Positions 7,672-17,019 of a DNA stretch of 64,000 nt are shown here, piece after piece. Below the pieces are notes generated by a model, which worked only from the letters and a program-made list of their open reading frames with translations, ran no database searches and was not told where the DNA came from. How positions within the stretch are numbered: the stretch's first letter is position 1; each line of letters begins with the position of its first letter. The position numbers and the translations under genes were made by a program. This DNA comes from Rhodopirellula bahusiensis (GTDB taxonomy: Bacteria; Planctomycetota; Planctomycetia; Pirellulales; Pirellulaceae), in NCBI RefSeq assembly GCF_002727185.1, contig NZ_NIZW01000004.1, forward strand, positions 124,001 to 188,000, in the 5' to 3' direction.

Positions 7672-8805
7672 CTAAAATCGGCGATCGACTGCGAAATCGG
7701 CGATCGTCTTCAGCGACTCCAGTGCCGATGAAGGTGCGAATCCGCTGATCGCTTCGATCGCACTTCGGCGATACGACTCGGCAACTTTGCGAGTGTATTC
7801 TGCCGCATCGCTCTTTCGCAGAAGTGGCATCACGCGACCCAAACGATCTTCGGGCGGCAATCGCAACGCATCCAAGGCAGCCATCGCCACAGCGTTGTCG
7901 TCATGGCGTAGCAGCCGAATCAACGGCAACGTGATCTTGCCTTGTTGCAGATCAGTTCCGAGCGTTTTGCCAACGTTGTCATCGTCGCCCCACAAATCGA
8001 GAAAGTCATCCGCGATTTGGAAAGCGATTCCAAGGTCGTTGCCAAACCGAGCGAACGCTTCGACTTGACCTTCGTCGCCGCCGCTGAGATCCGCACCGAT
8101 CTGACAAGAGACTCGCGTCAGTTCGGCTGTCTTGCCGCGAATGATATCGAGGTAGGTTTCCTCGTCGATATCCAGCCAATCGCGGCCGAGAACCTGACGA
8201 AGCTCACCCTCGCACACCTTTTGCGCCGCTTGCCCAACCAATCGACAGGCGAGCGTCGAAGGCAGCGTCGCCGCGAGATAAAAACTCTGGGCAAACAGAT
8301 AGTCACCCAGCAGAATGCTGGTGTCGTCATTCCAGCGAGCGTTGATGGTTGGGACATGCCGGCGAGTCGTCGCTTTGTCCAACACGTCATCGTGAATCAA
8401 CGTCGCGGTGTGAACCATCTCGACCACCGTCGCCATCACCACATGATCTTCCGTGGTCGCGGATTCCTCGGTCGTCAACGGATTTTTCGCGGTCCGATCG
8501 GCGTGCATGGCTGCTCCGGAAAGCAGTAGCAGTGCCGGACGCAATCGTTTTCCACCCAGCTGAGTCCCGTGCCGCAGAACCGGCACCAACGCTTCGTAGC
8601 GTGACTGCAATTCGCGGTGCAAACGGGCATCGACGGCGGCCAAAGACTCCAAAATCGGTGCGTAGATCGAACGCAGCGGACTGGAATCGCCCGAGGTCGC
8701 GGGCGCACTGGAAGCCGCATCCGACGAAGCAGCGGAAGAGTCGGAATCCACCGCTCGTTTGGAGAAAGCGGACTTCGAAGACGGAGGGACCACAGACCGA
8801 TCCAT
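7672..8805 (-). CDS. Polyprenyl diphosphate synthase (trans-isoprenyl transferase)
   Basis: The 377-residue enzyme has both aspartate-rich motifs of trans-prenyltransferases: LIHDDVLD (first) and IADDFLDLWGDD (second), with GGKRLRP upstream for diphosphate binding. It elongates an allylic diphosphate with isopentenyl diphosphate, giving for example the polyprenyl tail of a quinone; chain length cannot be safely read. The first ~55 residues are Ser/Ala-rich and probably disordered. I chose the ATG at 8805; an in-frame ATG at 8865 would add 20 residues including a short hydrophobic patch, and neither has a strong ribosome site. moaC lies about 150 bases upstream on the same strand. Confidence 0.9.
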   Translation of the reverse strand: MDRSVVPPSSKSAFSKRAVDSDSSAASSDAASSAPATSGDSSPLRSIYAPILESLAAVDARLHRELQSRYEALVPVLRHGTQLGGKRLRPALLLLSGAAMHADRTAKNPLTTEESATTEDHVVMATVVEMVHTATLIHDDVLDKATTRRHVPTINARWNDDTSILLGDYLFAQSFYLAATLPSTLACRLVGQAAQKVCEGELRQVLGRDWLDIDEETYLDIIRGKTAELTRVSCQIGADLSGGDEGQVEAFARFGNDLGIAFQIADDFLDLWGDDDNVGKTLGTDLQQGKITLPLIRLLRHDDNAVAMAALDALRLPPEDRLGRVMPLLRKSDAAEYTRKVAESYRRSAIEAISGFAPSSALESLKTIADFAVDRRF

Positions 8806-8951
8806 GAGGCGACCAGTGAAACTGAAAAAAGACAAACAAACGCCAATCATCTGGCGACAGGGCATTTATGAATACCCCAGTACGACTTAAACCGAACGCC
8901 GGGGCCAAGGACAACCTCGAATCACCACCCGAAACGTCAAAAGGCCGAATC

Positions 8952-9476
8952 TCACTCAGAGGACTCGCGGAGGAAGACGCCGCTCTTCCCACCCGACTTC
9001 GATTCCAGTCGCACCTGGTGGATCACCATCTCGCGGTCAATTGACTTCAGCATGTCGTACACGGTCAGAGCAGCGGTACTGGCCGCCGTCATCGCTTCCA
9101 TTTCGATTCCGGTCTTTCCGGTGGTTCGAGCCGTGGCGATGCATCGCAGCGTCCAAGCGGAAGATCCTTGAAATTCCGCAGACTCGGCTGTCTCCATCCA
9201 ATCGAAGTCGATGGACACCGCTTCGATCGGAATCGCGTGACACAGCGGAATCAAATGCGAGGTCCACTTCGCGCCAGAAATTCCTGCCAACCGAGCCACG
9301 GCCAAGACATCGCCTTTCTTGGAATCTCCCCGCTTGATCGATTCCGCGGCTTCGGCCGACATGCGAATCATCGACGATGCAACCGCCTCGCGAACGGTGA
9401 TGTCCTTGCCGGTCACGTCGACCATGTGGACTTCACCCGCAGCATTGAAATGGGTCGAGCGTGGTTCGGGTTTCAT
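8952..9476 (-). CDS. moaC: Cyclic pyranopterin monophosphate synthase MoaC
   Basis: The 174-residue protein carries the MoaC hallmarks in order: STHFNAAGEVHMVDVTGK at the start, SHLIPLCHAIPIEAV near the middle, and GKTGIEMEAMTAAS. It acts with MoaA in the first step of molybdenum cofactor synthesis, converting the GTP-derived 3',8-cyclo intermediate to cyclic pyranopterin monophosphate in the cytoplasm. The ATG at 9476 (MKPEPRSTHFN) places the conserved LTHFN-like start in its usual place; an upstream ATG at 9518 is less likely. Other moa genes are not in the window. I saw no Moco riboswitch-like fold upstream. Confidence 0.93.
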   Translation of the reverse strand: MKPEPRSTHFNAAGEVHMVDVTGKDITVREAVASSMIRMSAEAAESIKRGDSKKGDVLAVARLAGISGAKWTSHLIPLCHAIPIEAVSIDFDWMETAESAEFQGSSAWTLRCIATARTTGKTGIEMEAMTAASTAALTVYDMLKSIDREMVIHQVRLESKSGGKSGVFLRESSE

Positions 9477-9919
9477 GACAGAGATGAAATAGCGATGGCG
9501 AGGAGATGAAGCGACCATTGAACTGCCGACGCGTCATCGATTCGGCGCGAGTCAGCTTGGGCGCCGTGCAACTTTAGCCGCCTCGCACATGAGCACAACC
9601 AAAGCCGGGTGCGTAATCGACGCCGTCTGCCTCAATCGCACCTCTCCGGCGGGCGAGATCGCCGCACAGACATCATCCTGCCGCCTCGCACGATGATTCC
9701 GTCACAAGCGACCGCCTCCGCATCCCAACGCGGGTGGGCGTGGGGAACCAAATCGTTACCTCCGGCATCCAATCAAAAAGATTTGGGAAAGTTTTTTTGG
9801 CAATGTTGTTTGATGTTGACAAGCAAAACACGTGATTCGAGCAGTCGATTCGCTGATAGTGATTGTTCGCGATGAATCACATTAAAGAGTTGACCCGGAT
9901 TTACTCGACACTATGTCTC

Positions 9920-10074
9920 GGAAGGGAGTGTTTTAGCTTCGGCTGAAACGCTTCCGGACACCCAGGGGGGAATTCTGGGAAAGGTGCTTTGGTGTCTCAC
10001 CGCCGCGGGAAAGGTTCGTCAAGATGACGAGCCACGATCGCAATGGTGATTCCTAGCACTGTCAACGGGCGATC
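9920..10074 (+). ncRNA. Candidate structured non-coding RNA (unassigned)
   Basis: Several hairpins follow one another. 9920-9955: a 10-bp stem plus a 4-bp basal stem closed by a C(TTCG)G tetraloop. 9957-9996: GACACC pairs with GGTGTC, with an inner CAG/CTG. 10013-10033: GGTTCGTCA pairs with TGACGAGCC around an AGA loop, with one G-U pair. 10036-10074: GATCGC pairs with GCGATC. A promoter-like TTGACC (9890-9895) and TATGTC (9912-9917), 16 bases apart, would start transcription at about 9923, close to the first hairpin. No match to 6S, SRP, tmRNA, RNase P or a named riboswitch was recognised. The strand is chosen from the promoter-like pair and the UUCG loop. Confidence 0.35.
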
Positions 10075-10444
10075 TCAGCCGATCGTTCCGCACCAACAAA
10101 ACCGTATTGCATGAACCGAAGCGTCAGGAGGACGTTTCGAGGAATGAAACGGGTGCGATGTTGCGGAACGCTGGGCCGAGTGTCACTTGAGGGCTTTCTA
10201 TGTTCTTCCCGCCGATTGCACACCCATGCAGTCGTTTGAACAGACTCATTACATTTTCATCGCGAGAATCCCGAATCGGAAAGCGTTCAGCAGGACGCGA
10301 GCCGGCAGGCCCAGACCCAGCGTTTGACAACCTCAACCACCATCAATCAAAGCACGACCCACCGTGAATAGATTGGTTCCCAACGAGCATTTTTCGTTGA
10401 GAGCGTGCGGATGAGAACGGAGAGCGAAAGAAGGGCCACAGGGG

Positions 10445-10467
10445 CAATGGTTACCGACGCACCATTG
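10445..10467. promoter_or_regulatory. Inverted repeat upstream of the HTH/receiver gene
   Basis: CAATGGT at 10445-10451 and ACCATTG at 10461-10467 form a perfect 7-bp inverted repeat with a 9-base centre, ending 41 bases before the start codon at 10509. The spacing fits a dimeric operator, perhaps for autoregulation, but a transcribed hairpin is equally possible. Confidence 0.35.
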
Positions 10468-10508
10468 TTCCAAGGGAAGAATCAACGAGGCGTTTTGGAG
10501 CACCTAGT

Positions 10509-11081
10509 ATGAAGGTCTTCACAACTGGACAGGTCGCCAAGATCTGTAAAGTTGCCCCACGAACTGTTAGTAAATGGTTCGATTCGGGGCGTTTGAAAGG
10601 CTACCGCATTCCTGGATCGCAAGATCGACGGATCCCGCGGGAGTATTTGATCAAATTCTTGAAAGAGCATGGTATGCCCTTGGGCGACCTGGAAGACGAA
10701 GCGATGGCAAAGTGCCTGATCGTCGCCCAGGACCAAGTTCTCATCGAGAACCTGAAGCGTGAATTGCCACCCGAGAAATCGTTCAAAGTCGCTGTTGCAG
10801 CCAGCGGATTTGAAGCCGGCATTCAAGCCGAAAGCTTCAATCCAGACTGCATCATCGTGGACTTTTCGATCGGTAAAATCGAAGCGGTTCAAATTTGCCA
10901 AAACCTGCGAAAGAACATCGATTTCACCGATATCGTGTTGATTGCGTTGCTGCCAGATGATGGCCAACCAATGAGCTTCGATCGCAGCAGCATCAACGAA
11001 ACGTTCAAAAAACCGTTCGACGCCCACTTGTTGGCAGAACGTTTGCGAACCCTCGTCGGAGCAAAGAAGGAGTTGGTCTAA
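10509..11081 (+). CDS. HTH (MerR/excisionase-like) regulator fused to an atypical receiver domain
   Basis: Residues 1-55 (FTTGQVAKICKVAPRTVSKW, then GRLKGYRIPGSQDRRIPRE) form a winged-helix DNA-binding domain of the MerR/BldC/excisionase type. Residues 67-185 fold like a two-component receiver: the phosphoacceptor Asp118 (IIVDFS) and the Lys of FKKPFD (167-168) are kept. The paired acidic Mg-binding residues at the first strand are Ala73-Gln74 (IVAQDQ), and the switch Thr/Ser after the fourth strand is not evident. Signalling is probably phosphorylation-independent or altered. No histidine kinase is near. A strong terminator follows, so the gene is probably monocistronic. The target is unknown. 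Confidence 0.82.
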   Translation: MKVFTTGQVAKICKVAPRTVSKWFDSGRLKGYRIPGSQDRRIPREYLIKFLKEHGMPLGDLEDEAMAKCLIVAQDQVLIENLKRELPPEKSFKVAVAASGFEAGIQAESFNPDCIIVDFSIGKIEAVQICQNLRKNIDFTDIVLIALLPDDGQPMSFDRSSINETFKKPFDAHLLAERLRTLVGAKKELV

Positions 11082-11118
11082 GACCGACTCAGAAGGGCCT
11101 TTGTGCCACCCCGCCTCG

Positions 11119-11160
11119 ACGCCCTTCATGCGAACCCGCTCGCATGAAGGGCGTTTTTTT
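11119..11160 (+). terminator. Rho-independent terminator of the HTH/receiver gene
   Basis: ACGCCCTTCATGCG (11119-11132) pairs perfectly with CGCATGAAGGGCGT (11141-11154) around an 8-base loop, followed by seven T. It lies 38 bases after the stop codon. Confidence 0.92.
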
Positions 11161-11265
11161 CGTTGGCATGCATCTCGACTGACCAATATTTGCATCCCAA
11201 GACTGGGGTCGATAAAACCAGTGACGATCCTTCGCGTTCGTCCACTGTCAAAATCAAGGTCAGCC

Positions 11266-13713
11266 ATGTGTCGTGGAAACACAAAGATCTGCACAAGTCA
11301 CGTGTGGTTCATGTTCGCGTGCTTGACAAGCATTTGCTTAGCACCCACCCAAGCACAGGACCCCGCCGCTAAACCTCCGACGCTTGCCAGCGGTTCGACG
11401 GTTGCGGGCAAAGTCTTGTTGCCAGATAGCAATCCTTCCGCAGAAGCGATTGTCTTTCTATTGGAAAGCAACGGAGGTTCGTTCCGCTTGCCAACTAAAC
11501 CGCTGACCACCCAAACAAAATCCGATGGGACGTTTCAATTCAACGATGTCCCAACGGGCCGGTATCGCGTCTGGGCAGAGACGGATCAGCTCACAACCTT
11601 GCAAGAAAAATTGCGAGGCGTCGTCGTCCAAGTGGAAACGGAACCACCGAGCGATGCCAGCGACATCGAATTGAAACTGCATCCTGGCTGCGGCTATGAC
11701 GTGGCGGTGCATGACTCGGAAACCAAACAACCGATCCCGAACGCGAAAATTTCGTTTGGCTGGACGGACATCGTTCGCGAGTACACCACCGGCAAAGACG
11801 GCGTGGCGAAGCCGCGAAACCTTTCGGTATCCGATTGGTATTTCATCGCGAAAGCCGATGGTTATGCCACGCAGTTTCTGAAGACGTCCAAGCAAGAACT
11901 CGGCACCGTTCTGCCGATTCGGTTTGACCTAAATCCTGGTGGCAAATTGACCGGTGTCTTGCGGGACGGAGACGAGCAACCGGTTGCCGACGCAAAGGTT
12001 TCCATCGTTGCCGCATCTCGTGGAATGGACCCCAGTTATGGATCAACCGTCACCAATGAGGCCGGCGAATTTTCTTTCGAGGGCTTGCCCGTCGGAAAAA
12101 CATTTCGCCTGTCCGCGACCAAGGACGCGTATCTGCGTGCAAGCCACGAGTGCGCGGTTGCTTCGGCGGAAGCATCAACACAAGCGGACTTCCAACTGCT
12201 GAAACGTCCTTATGGTAGCGACGTCCGCGTCACTGTCCTCGACGAAAATGATCAACCGATGAGGGCCGCGAAACTGACCAATCGCGGCAACAGCACAGCC
12301 GATGTTCGATCGGGCGAGACTGATGAGCAGGGCGTTTGCTTGCTGCAAGACTTGTTCAGCGGCTACGCGGGATGTCAGGTTTCGGTCAAGGCCGACGGCT
12401 ACATCGCCGTGCAGAGGAGCATCGATCCGGGAAGCATTGATACGCCATCAGAAATCACAGTCAACCTTCAGCCCGGCAAGACGCTTCGCGGAAGGGTGAT
12501 CCTTCCCAGTGGTGAGCCCGCCTCCAAGCTGAGGGTTTACTACGACGGCGGTGAAAACCCGTTCAACGGATTGGGCGGCCGAGTGGAGACCGACGCCGAT
12601 GGCAAATACGAAATTCGCGGATTGGCATCTCAAACCACACTGACCGTTTCCACTCCCAAACAGTGTGCTCCGGTTCGTGGCCTTCTGGTTCAAGTCATCG
12701 ACGAAGAGTTCGAACTTCAATTGCAAGCGGCAGGCATCTTGATCGCCCGCGCGGTGGATGCGGAAACCAAAGCCCCCATCGCAAGCTTCAATGTCAAACT
12801 CGGGTTCAGCGAAGACCGACGCGCAGGTGACCCTCGCTCTGGCGGCATTTCAACGCGACTGACACAGCAGGGCGAAAACATCCAAGGCACTCAAAAGGAG
12901 TTTCGCCTCGAAGGAAAGACTCCCGGCACGCCATACAAACTGATCGTTTCCGCAGACGGTTATGAGACCAACACTCTGGAACGAGTCGAGGTTCAATCCG
13001 CCAATACGGCCGAAGTGTTGGACGTTCCGCTGAAACGCACACGTGCGGAAGACCTTCAAACCGTTGCCGGCCAGTTGGTCGACGCCGACGGGAACCCGAT
13101 TGTGGGTGCGTCGGTGCGACTGCTGGTCGGCGGTGCAATCCCGCAGCCGATCAATGGGCGGATGCAGGGTTGGCGATACTATCATTGGGGACTACTGCGC
13201 CGCGACAACATCGAGAACCGAGATCAATGCTTGCAGTTATTGAAAACGTCCAGTGATGCCGAAGGCCGGTTCGAATTCAAAGGCGTTCGAAAAGAAACAC
13301 CTTGGCTAGAGCTTTTCTACTCAGGCCCCAATTTGATGCCGCAGCGGTATTCGAACATGCGAATATTTTCCGATTTAGAACTCACTGATCTGGTCATTCC
13401 TGCGGAGGCCCCCGCCAGCCTAACGATCGACCTCGACCTGGACGATTGGCCGACCGCAGACTCTGTCACGTTGGAAGCGGAGAACTACGTCAGCGGCCAA
13501 AACGCGGTCGATTTGGCTTTCGAGAGTGAATCAAAAAAGCTAGCGGATGGGACTCCAATTGTTTTCTCACATCTTCCCTCTGGCACGTATTCCGTGTTGG
13601 TTCAGGCCAAGCCAGTGCCGCTCGGAAACGGTGGCTATCGTGTTCAATCGATTTATCATCAAGCGATCACAATCGAACCGGGGCGTTCACACGACATCGA
13701 ATTGAAGCGATGA
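11266..13713 (+). CDS. Secreted protein with repeated carboxypeptidase-regulatory-like (beta-sandwich) domains
   Basis: The 815-residue protein starts with a signal peptide (a hydrophobic run followed by PTQAQDPAA). It then has about six to seven beta-sandwich modules of the carboxypeptidase regulatory/CnaB-like kind. Each has a turn such as LPDSNPSAEAIVFLLES, DADGKYEIRGL or DADGNPIVGASVRLL followed by a final strand like GTYSVLVQAKP. No peptidase or other catalytic motif is visible. The reading frame is open back to 11101, but that runs through the upstream terminator; the ATG at 11266 has AAGGT five bases before it and starts the signal peptide. The role is probably extracellular structural or binding. 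The M56 protein at 19020 shares this domain type. Confidence 0.78.
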   Translation: MCRGNTKICTSHVWFMFACLTSICLAPTQAQDPAAKPPTLASGSTVAGKVLLPDSNPSAEAIVFLLESNGGSFRLPTKPLTTQTKSDGTFQFNDVPTGRYRVWAETDQLTTLQEKLRGVVVQVETEPPSDASDIELKLHPGCGYDVAVHDSETKQPIPNAKISFGWTDIVREYTTGKDGVAKPRNLSVSDWYFIAKADGYATQFLKTSKQELGTVLPIRFDLNPGGKLTGVLRDGDEQPVADAKVSIVAASRGMDPSYGSTVTNEAGEFSFEGLPVGKTFRLSATKDAYLRASHECAVASAEASTQADFQLLKRPYGSDVRVTVLDENDQPMRAAKLTNRGNSTADVRSGETDEQGVCLLQDLFSGYAGCQVSVKADGYIAVQRSIDPGSIDTPSEITVNLQPGKTLRGRVILPSGEPASKLRVYYDGGENPFNGLGGRVETDADGKYEIRGLASQTTLTVSTPKQCAPVRGLLVQVIDEEFELQLQAAGILIARAVDAETKAPIASFNVKLGFSEDRRAGDPRSGGISTRLTQQGENIQGTQKEFRLEGKTPGTPYKLIVSADGYETNTLERVEVQSANTAEVLDVPLKRTRAEDLQTVAGQLVDADGNPIVGASVRLLVGGAIPQPINGRMQGWRYYHWGLLRRDNIENRDQCLQLLKTSSDAEGRFEFKGVRKETPWLELFYSGPNLMPQRYSNMRIFSDLELTDLVIPAEAPASLTIDLDLDDWPTADSVTLEAENYVSGQNAVDLAFESESKKLADGTPIVFSHLPSGTYSVLVQAKPVPLGNGGYRVQSIYHQAITIEPGRSHDIELKR

Positions 13714-13948
13714 ACGCGAGCCAGCAAGGAACCACGGAAGCGGCGATCGAAAGCACACATTTGTCGTTGGCGAATCGTTTCGCTGCTGAACTGCTTCCAT
13801 GAAGACGCCTCGTTTTGGGTTCTGGTTGAAGTGGCTACACTAACCCGTCGCGACGGACAACGATCCATTGCATCATTGATCCGCCCGCTGCTGCTTTTGT
13901 GAAATTGCGATTTCTCGCGAGCCGTGCCCGCCTTCCACCCACGATCTC

Positions 13949-15802
13949 ATGGCCCATCTCACCTCTTCCATCGACGGCAATCCTTCGGGCACCTTCCAGT
14001 TGGACCGAGATGAAATGCAGGTGGGCAGACATCCCGATTGCGACATCGTGGTCGATGCGGGGGCGGTCAGTCGCTATCACGCGAAAATCACCAAGAAAGG
14101 CAATGAGTTCGAGGTCGACGACGCTGGCAGCCGAAACGGAACCTTCGTCAACGGCCAACTGCTTTCGCGACCGCACGTGTTGTCCGAAGGCGACCGAATC
14201 CGAATCAGCGAAGTCGTGCTGGTTTTCCACGGCGACGAAGCACCTGGTTTTGCCACCGGAAGCGGTAGCGGCGAGATGACCTTCGACGGATCCAACTTTG
14301 GGATCCTGATGGTCGATGAGACTCACGCGAAACAGATCACCGGCCCCAAAGTCGAATTCCGGTCCGGCGACGACGGGTTGAAAATGTCGGCGACGGCGGA
14401 AGCCAAACTGGCCGCCTTGATCGCGATCAACAGCAACCTGACCGGTGCCATTTCGGTCGACGATGTTTTGCCGAAGGTCCTGTCCAGCCTGTTTCAGATC
14501 TTCCCGTCGGCCGACCGCGGATTTGTGGTCATGGAAACGGCCGATGGATCACTGGTTCCTCGCTGGGTCCAACTTCGAAACAAAACCGACGACACCGAAA
14601 CGATTCGCATCAGTCGAACGATCATCCGTCAAACGATGGAAACCGGCCACACGATTCTGTCGCTCGATGCCATGGACGACAGCCGATTCGACAGCAGTGA
14701 ATCGATCGCGGATTTTTCGATTCGCTCGATGATGTGCGCACCGTTGCATGACGAAGACGGCAAAGCCATTGGTGCTCTGCAAATTGATTCAACCCAAGGC
14801 CGAGGCCAATTTCGCGACGAAGACATCGACTTGCTGACCGGTATCGCCGCGCAGTCCAGCGTGGTTTTGAACAACGCTCGCATGCACGAGCAAGCACTTC
14901 GTCAAATGGAAGTCGAACAAGACCTCAAACTTGCCACCGAAGTCCAGCAAGCTTTCCTGCCCGCTCACGCCCCCACCGTTCCGACTTATCACCTCGAAAG
15001 CTTCTACCAGGCCGCCAACCACATCGGCGGAGATTACTTCGATTACGTTGACTTGCCCGATGGTCGTTTGGCAGTCGTGGTGGCCGATGTGGTCGGGCAC
15101 GGAGTTGCCGCCGCGATGTACATGGCCAAGCTTTCCGCCGAGACACGATTTTGCCTCGCCAGTGAACCCGACCTAGCACGAGCGGTGGAGCGACTGAACG
15201 ATCGCATGAGTGCCTTGGAAGTCCAGCGCTTCGTGACCTATCTCTTGGTCGTGATCGATCCGAAGTCCAACGAGCTGAAGATCGTCAACGCGGGCCACAT
15301 GCCTCCGATTGTTCGCGATGCCTCCACTGGAGAAATCAGTGAACCTGGAGACGAAGACTCGGGCCTGCCAATCGCAATCGATGAGGGCATGGAGTACGCG
15401 GTGACCACCGTCCCGATGCATGCGGGAGATCTGGCGGTGATGTACACCGATGGGTTCAGCGAAGCATTGAATTTGCAAGAAGACGAATGGGGAACCGATC
15501 CTCTTCGAAAAATCGTGCGTGAAGCGACCGAATCGGAAGACGAAGACGAACCTTTGGCAAAGACGGTCAAAGGCGAAATCGTTCGCCAAGCATTTGAACA
15601 CATGGGCACCGCGGTGCAGTTCGACGACATGTGTCTGGTCATCATCCAGCGCACCGAAGATGCCGTGGGTGGCGCCCCTCGAACGCAACCAGCCGCTGCC
15701 CAGTCTGATGACGACGGCCCACAAGTCTCCAAGCAATCCGAAACGATCAACGAGCTGGACATCAACGACACCTTGCCAGCCGACTTGTCCGAAAACAATT
15801 GA
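13949..15802 (+). CDS. FHA-GAF-PP2C (SpoIIE-type) serine/threonine phosphatase
   Basis: Residues 1-95 are an FHA domain (VGRHPDCDIVVDAGAVSRYH, then DDAGSRNGTFVNG) that binds phosphothreonine. Residues about 150-310 are a GAF sensor domain, ending in a helix that leads into a PP2C/SpoIIE phosphatase (about 350-545). The metal-binding acidic residues are seen in GGDYFDYVDLPDGR, VVADVVGHGVAAAMYMA and VMYTDGFSEAL. The last ~60 residues are acidic and probably unstructured. Such proteins dephosphorylate Ser/Thr targets, often anti-sigma-factor antagonists, in response to a ligand or a phosphorylated partner. The next gene, an oxidoreductase, begins 28 bases downstream but is functionally unrelated. 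Confidence 0.92.
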   Translation: MAHLTSSIDGNPSGTFQLDRDEMQVGRHPDCDIVVDAGAVSRYHAKITKKGNEFEVDDAGSRNGTFVNGQLLSRPHVLSEGDRIRISEVVLVFHGDEAPGFATGSGSGEMTFDGSNFGILMVDETHAKQITGPKVEFRSGDDGLKMSATAEAKLAALIAINSNLTGAISVDDVLPKVLSSLFQIFPSADRGFVVMETADGSLVPRWVQLRNKTDDTETIRISRTIIRQTMETGHTILSLDAMDDSRFDSSESIADFSIRSMMCAPLHDEDGKAIGALQIDSTQGRGQFRDEDIDLLTGIAAQSSVVLNNARMHEQALRQMEVEQDLKLATEVQQAFLPAHAPTVPTYHLESFYQAANHIGGDYFDYVDLPDGRLAVVVADVVGHGVAAAMYMAKLSAETRFCLASEPDLARAVERLNDRMSALEVQRFVTYLLVVIDPKSNELKIVNAGHMPPIVRDASTGEISEPGDEDSGLPIAIDEGMEYAVTTVPMHAGDLAVMYTDGFSEALNLQEDEWGTDPLRKIVREATESEDEDEPLAKTVKGEIVRQAFEHMGTAVQFDDMCLVIIQRTEDAVGGAPRTQPAAAQSDDDGPQVSKQSETINELDINDTLPADLSENN

Positions 15803-15830
15803 TCCCCTCTCAACCATCACGTATCTCAAC

Positions 15831-16952
15831 ATGACGAAGTCAATCTGCCGCTGGGGAATCCTGGGCGCCGCAAACATCGCTCGCAAGAACTGGAAAGCCA
15901 TCCGAATGAGCGGAAACGGAGTCGTCGCAGCTGTCGCCAGCCGTGACGTCGGACGAGCCGAAGCATTCATCCACGATTGCTCTCTGGAATGCCCGCCAGT
16001 GATCACCAAATCCGATGGCTCCGCTGAGTTGACTCGCCCCGAAGCGATCGGCGACTACCAAACGATGTTGGATCGCGATGACATCGACGCCGTTTACATC
16101 GCCGTTCCGACGACGCATCGAAAGCAATGGGTGCTCGCCGCTGCCGCGGCGGGGAAACACGTGATCGCCGAAAAACCTTTCGCGGTCCACGCCGACGACG
16201 CCATTGAGATGGCAGATGCGTGCCGCGACGCCGGGGTGAATCTCATGGATGGCGTGATGTTTGATCACTCCAGCCGACTGCCCGAGCTCAAACACACGCT
16301 GACTGATCCGGTCGCGTTCGGCGATCTGAAACGAATCCAAACCCACTTTTCGTTTTGCGGCGATGACTCATTCGAAGAAGCCAACATCCGCGCCAACGCC
16401 GAACTCGAACCACACGGCGCACTTGGTGACCTCGGGTGGTATTGCATTCGATTCACCCTCTGGGCCGCAGGCGACCGATTGCCTGTTGCCGTCAGTGGTC
16501 AATCAACCGTGCGTCTCGACGAGGGTCGCGTGCCGGGTGAGTTCCAAGGTGAAATGCGATTCGACGACGGCCTGACCGCAGGATTCTTCTGCTCGTTCTT
16601 TTCCGTCAATCAACAAACCGCAACGCTGTCGGGCAACCGCGGCTACGCGACGCTGAACGACTTCGTGTTGCCATTCAACGGATCAGAAACTGCCTGGGAA
16701 ACGCACCAACACGAACTGTTCATCGACAACTGTCGCTGGAACTTTGGCAAACACACTCGACAACACGGTGTCACCGAACACGCCAGCGGTGAAGCGGATT
16801 CGCAAGAAGTCCGAATGTTCCGACACTTCGCCGATGAAGTCCTGCACGGCCGGATCGAAGCTCGTTCATCTGACATCGCCGTCAAAACCCAACAAGTGCT
16901 TGACGCTCTTCGACGCAGTGACGCCGACGAAAGCCGCTGGATCAAGCTCTAG
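15831..16952 (+). CDS. Gfo/Idh/MocA-family NAD(P)-dependent oxidoreductase
   Basis: The 373-residue protein has an N-terminal Rossmann fold (WGILGAANIARKNWKAI at residues 8-24) and the family motif AGKHVIAEKPFAVH, in which EKP contributes the catalytic lysine. It is followed by the alpha/beta C-terminal domain (GALGDLGWYCIRF). The family oxidises or reduces sugars, inositols or related polyols; the substrate is not predictable. The coding frame is open far upstream inside the preceding gene, but MTKSICRWGILG at 15831 is the natural start. An inverted repeat after the stop may end its transcription. Confidence 0.9.
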   Translation: MTKSICRWGILGAANIARKNWKAIRMSGNGVVAAVASRDVGRAEAFIHDCSLECPPVITKSDGSAELTRPEAIGDYQTMLDRDDIDAVYIAVPTTHRKQWVLAAAAAGKHVIAEKPFAVHADDAIEMADACRDAGVNLMDGVMFDHSSRLPELKHTLTDPVAFGDLKRIQTHFSFCGDDSFEEANIRANAELEPHGALGDLGWYCIRFTLWAAGDRLPVAVSGQSTVRLDEGRVPGEFQGEMRFDDGLTAGFFCSFFSVNQQTATLSGNRGYATLNDFVLPFNGSETAWETHQHELFIDNCRWNFGKHTRQHGVTEHASGEADSQEVRMFRHFADEVLHGRIEARSSDIAVKTQQVLDALRRSDADESRWIKL

Positions 16953-16973
16953 CATTCCCCAAACCAATGTCGC

Positions 16974-16993
16974 CAATCGGCTCCGCCCGATTG
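16974..16993. terminator. Weak hairpin between convergent genes
   Basis: CAATCGG (16974-16980) pairs with CCGATTG (16987-16993) around six bases, midway between the oxidoreductase stop and the convergent unknown gene. There is no clear T tract, so function as a terminator is uncertain. Confidence 0.35.
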
Positions 16994-17019
16994 AGTTTCA
17001 CCACGACAGCAGAACAGAC

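Larger units (their letters stand above)
9477..10508. other. 1-kb gene-free stretch between moaC and the HTH/receiver gene
   Basis: The divergent gap contains no convincing coding sequence on either strand. It contains a cluster of stable hairpins at 9920-10074 (listed separately), a promoter-like pair just upstream of it, a small hairpin at 10381-10399 and an inverted repeat at 10445-10467. The segments 9530-9880 and 10080-10380 show nothing I can name. Confidence 0.6.

Noticed and set aside
9477-10508. Moco riboswitch or coding gene in the moaC upstream gap
   Set aside because: The fold at 9920-10074 does not match the Moco riboswitch, is on the wrong strand for moaC, and no frame there has coding character.
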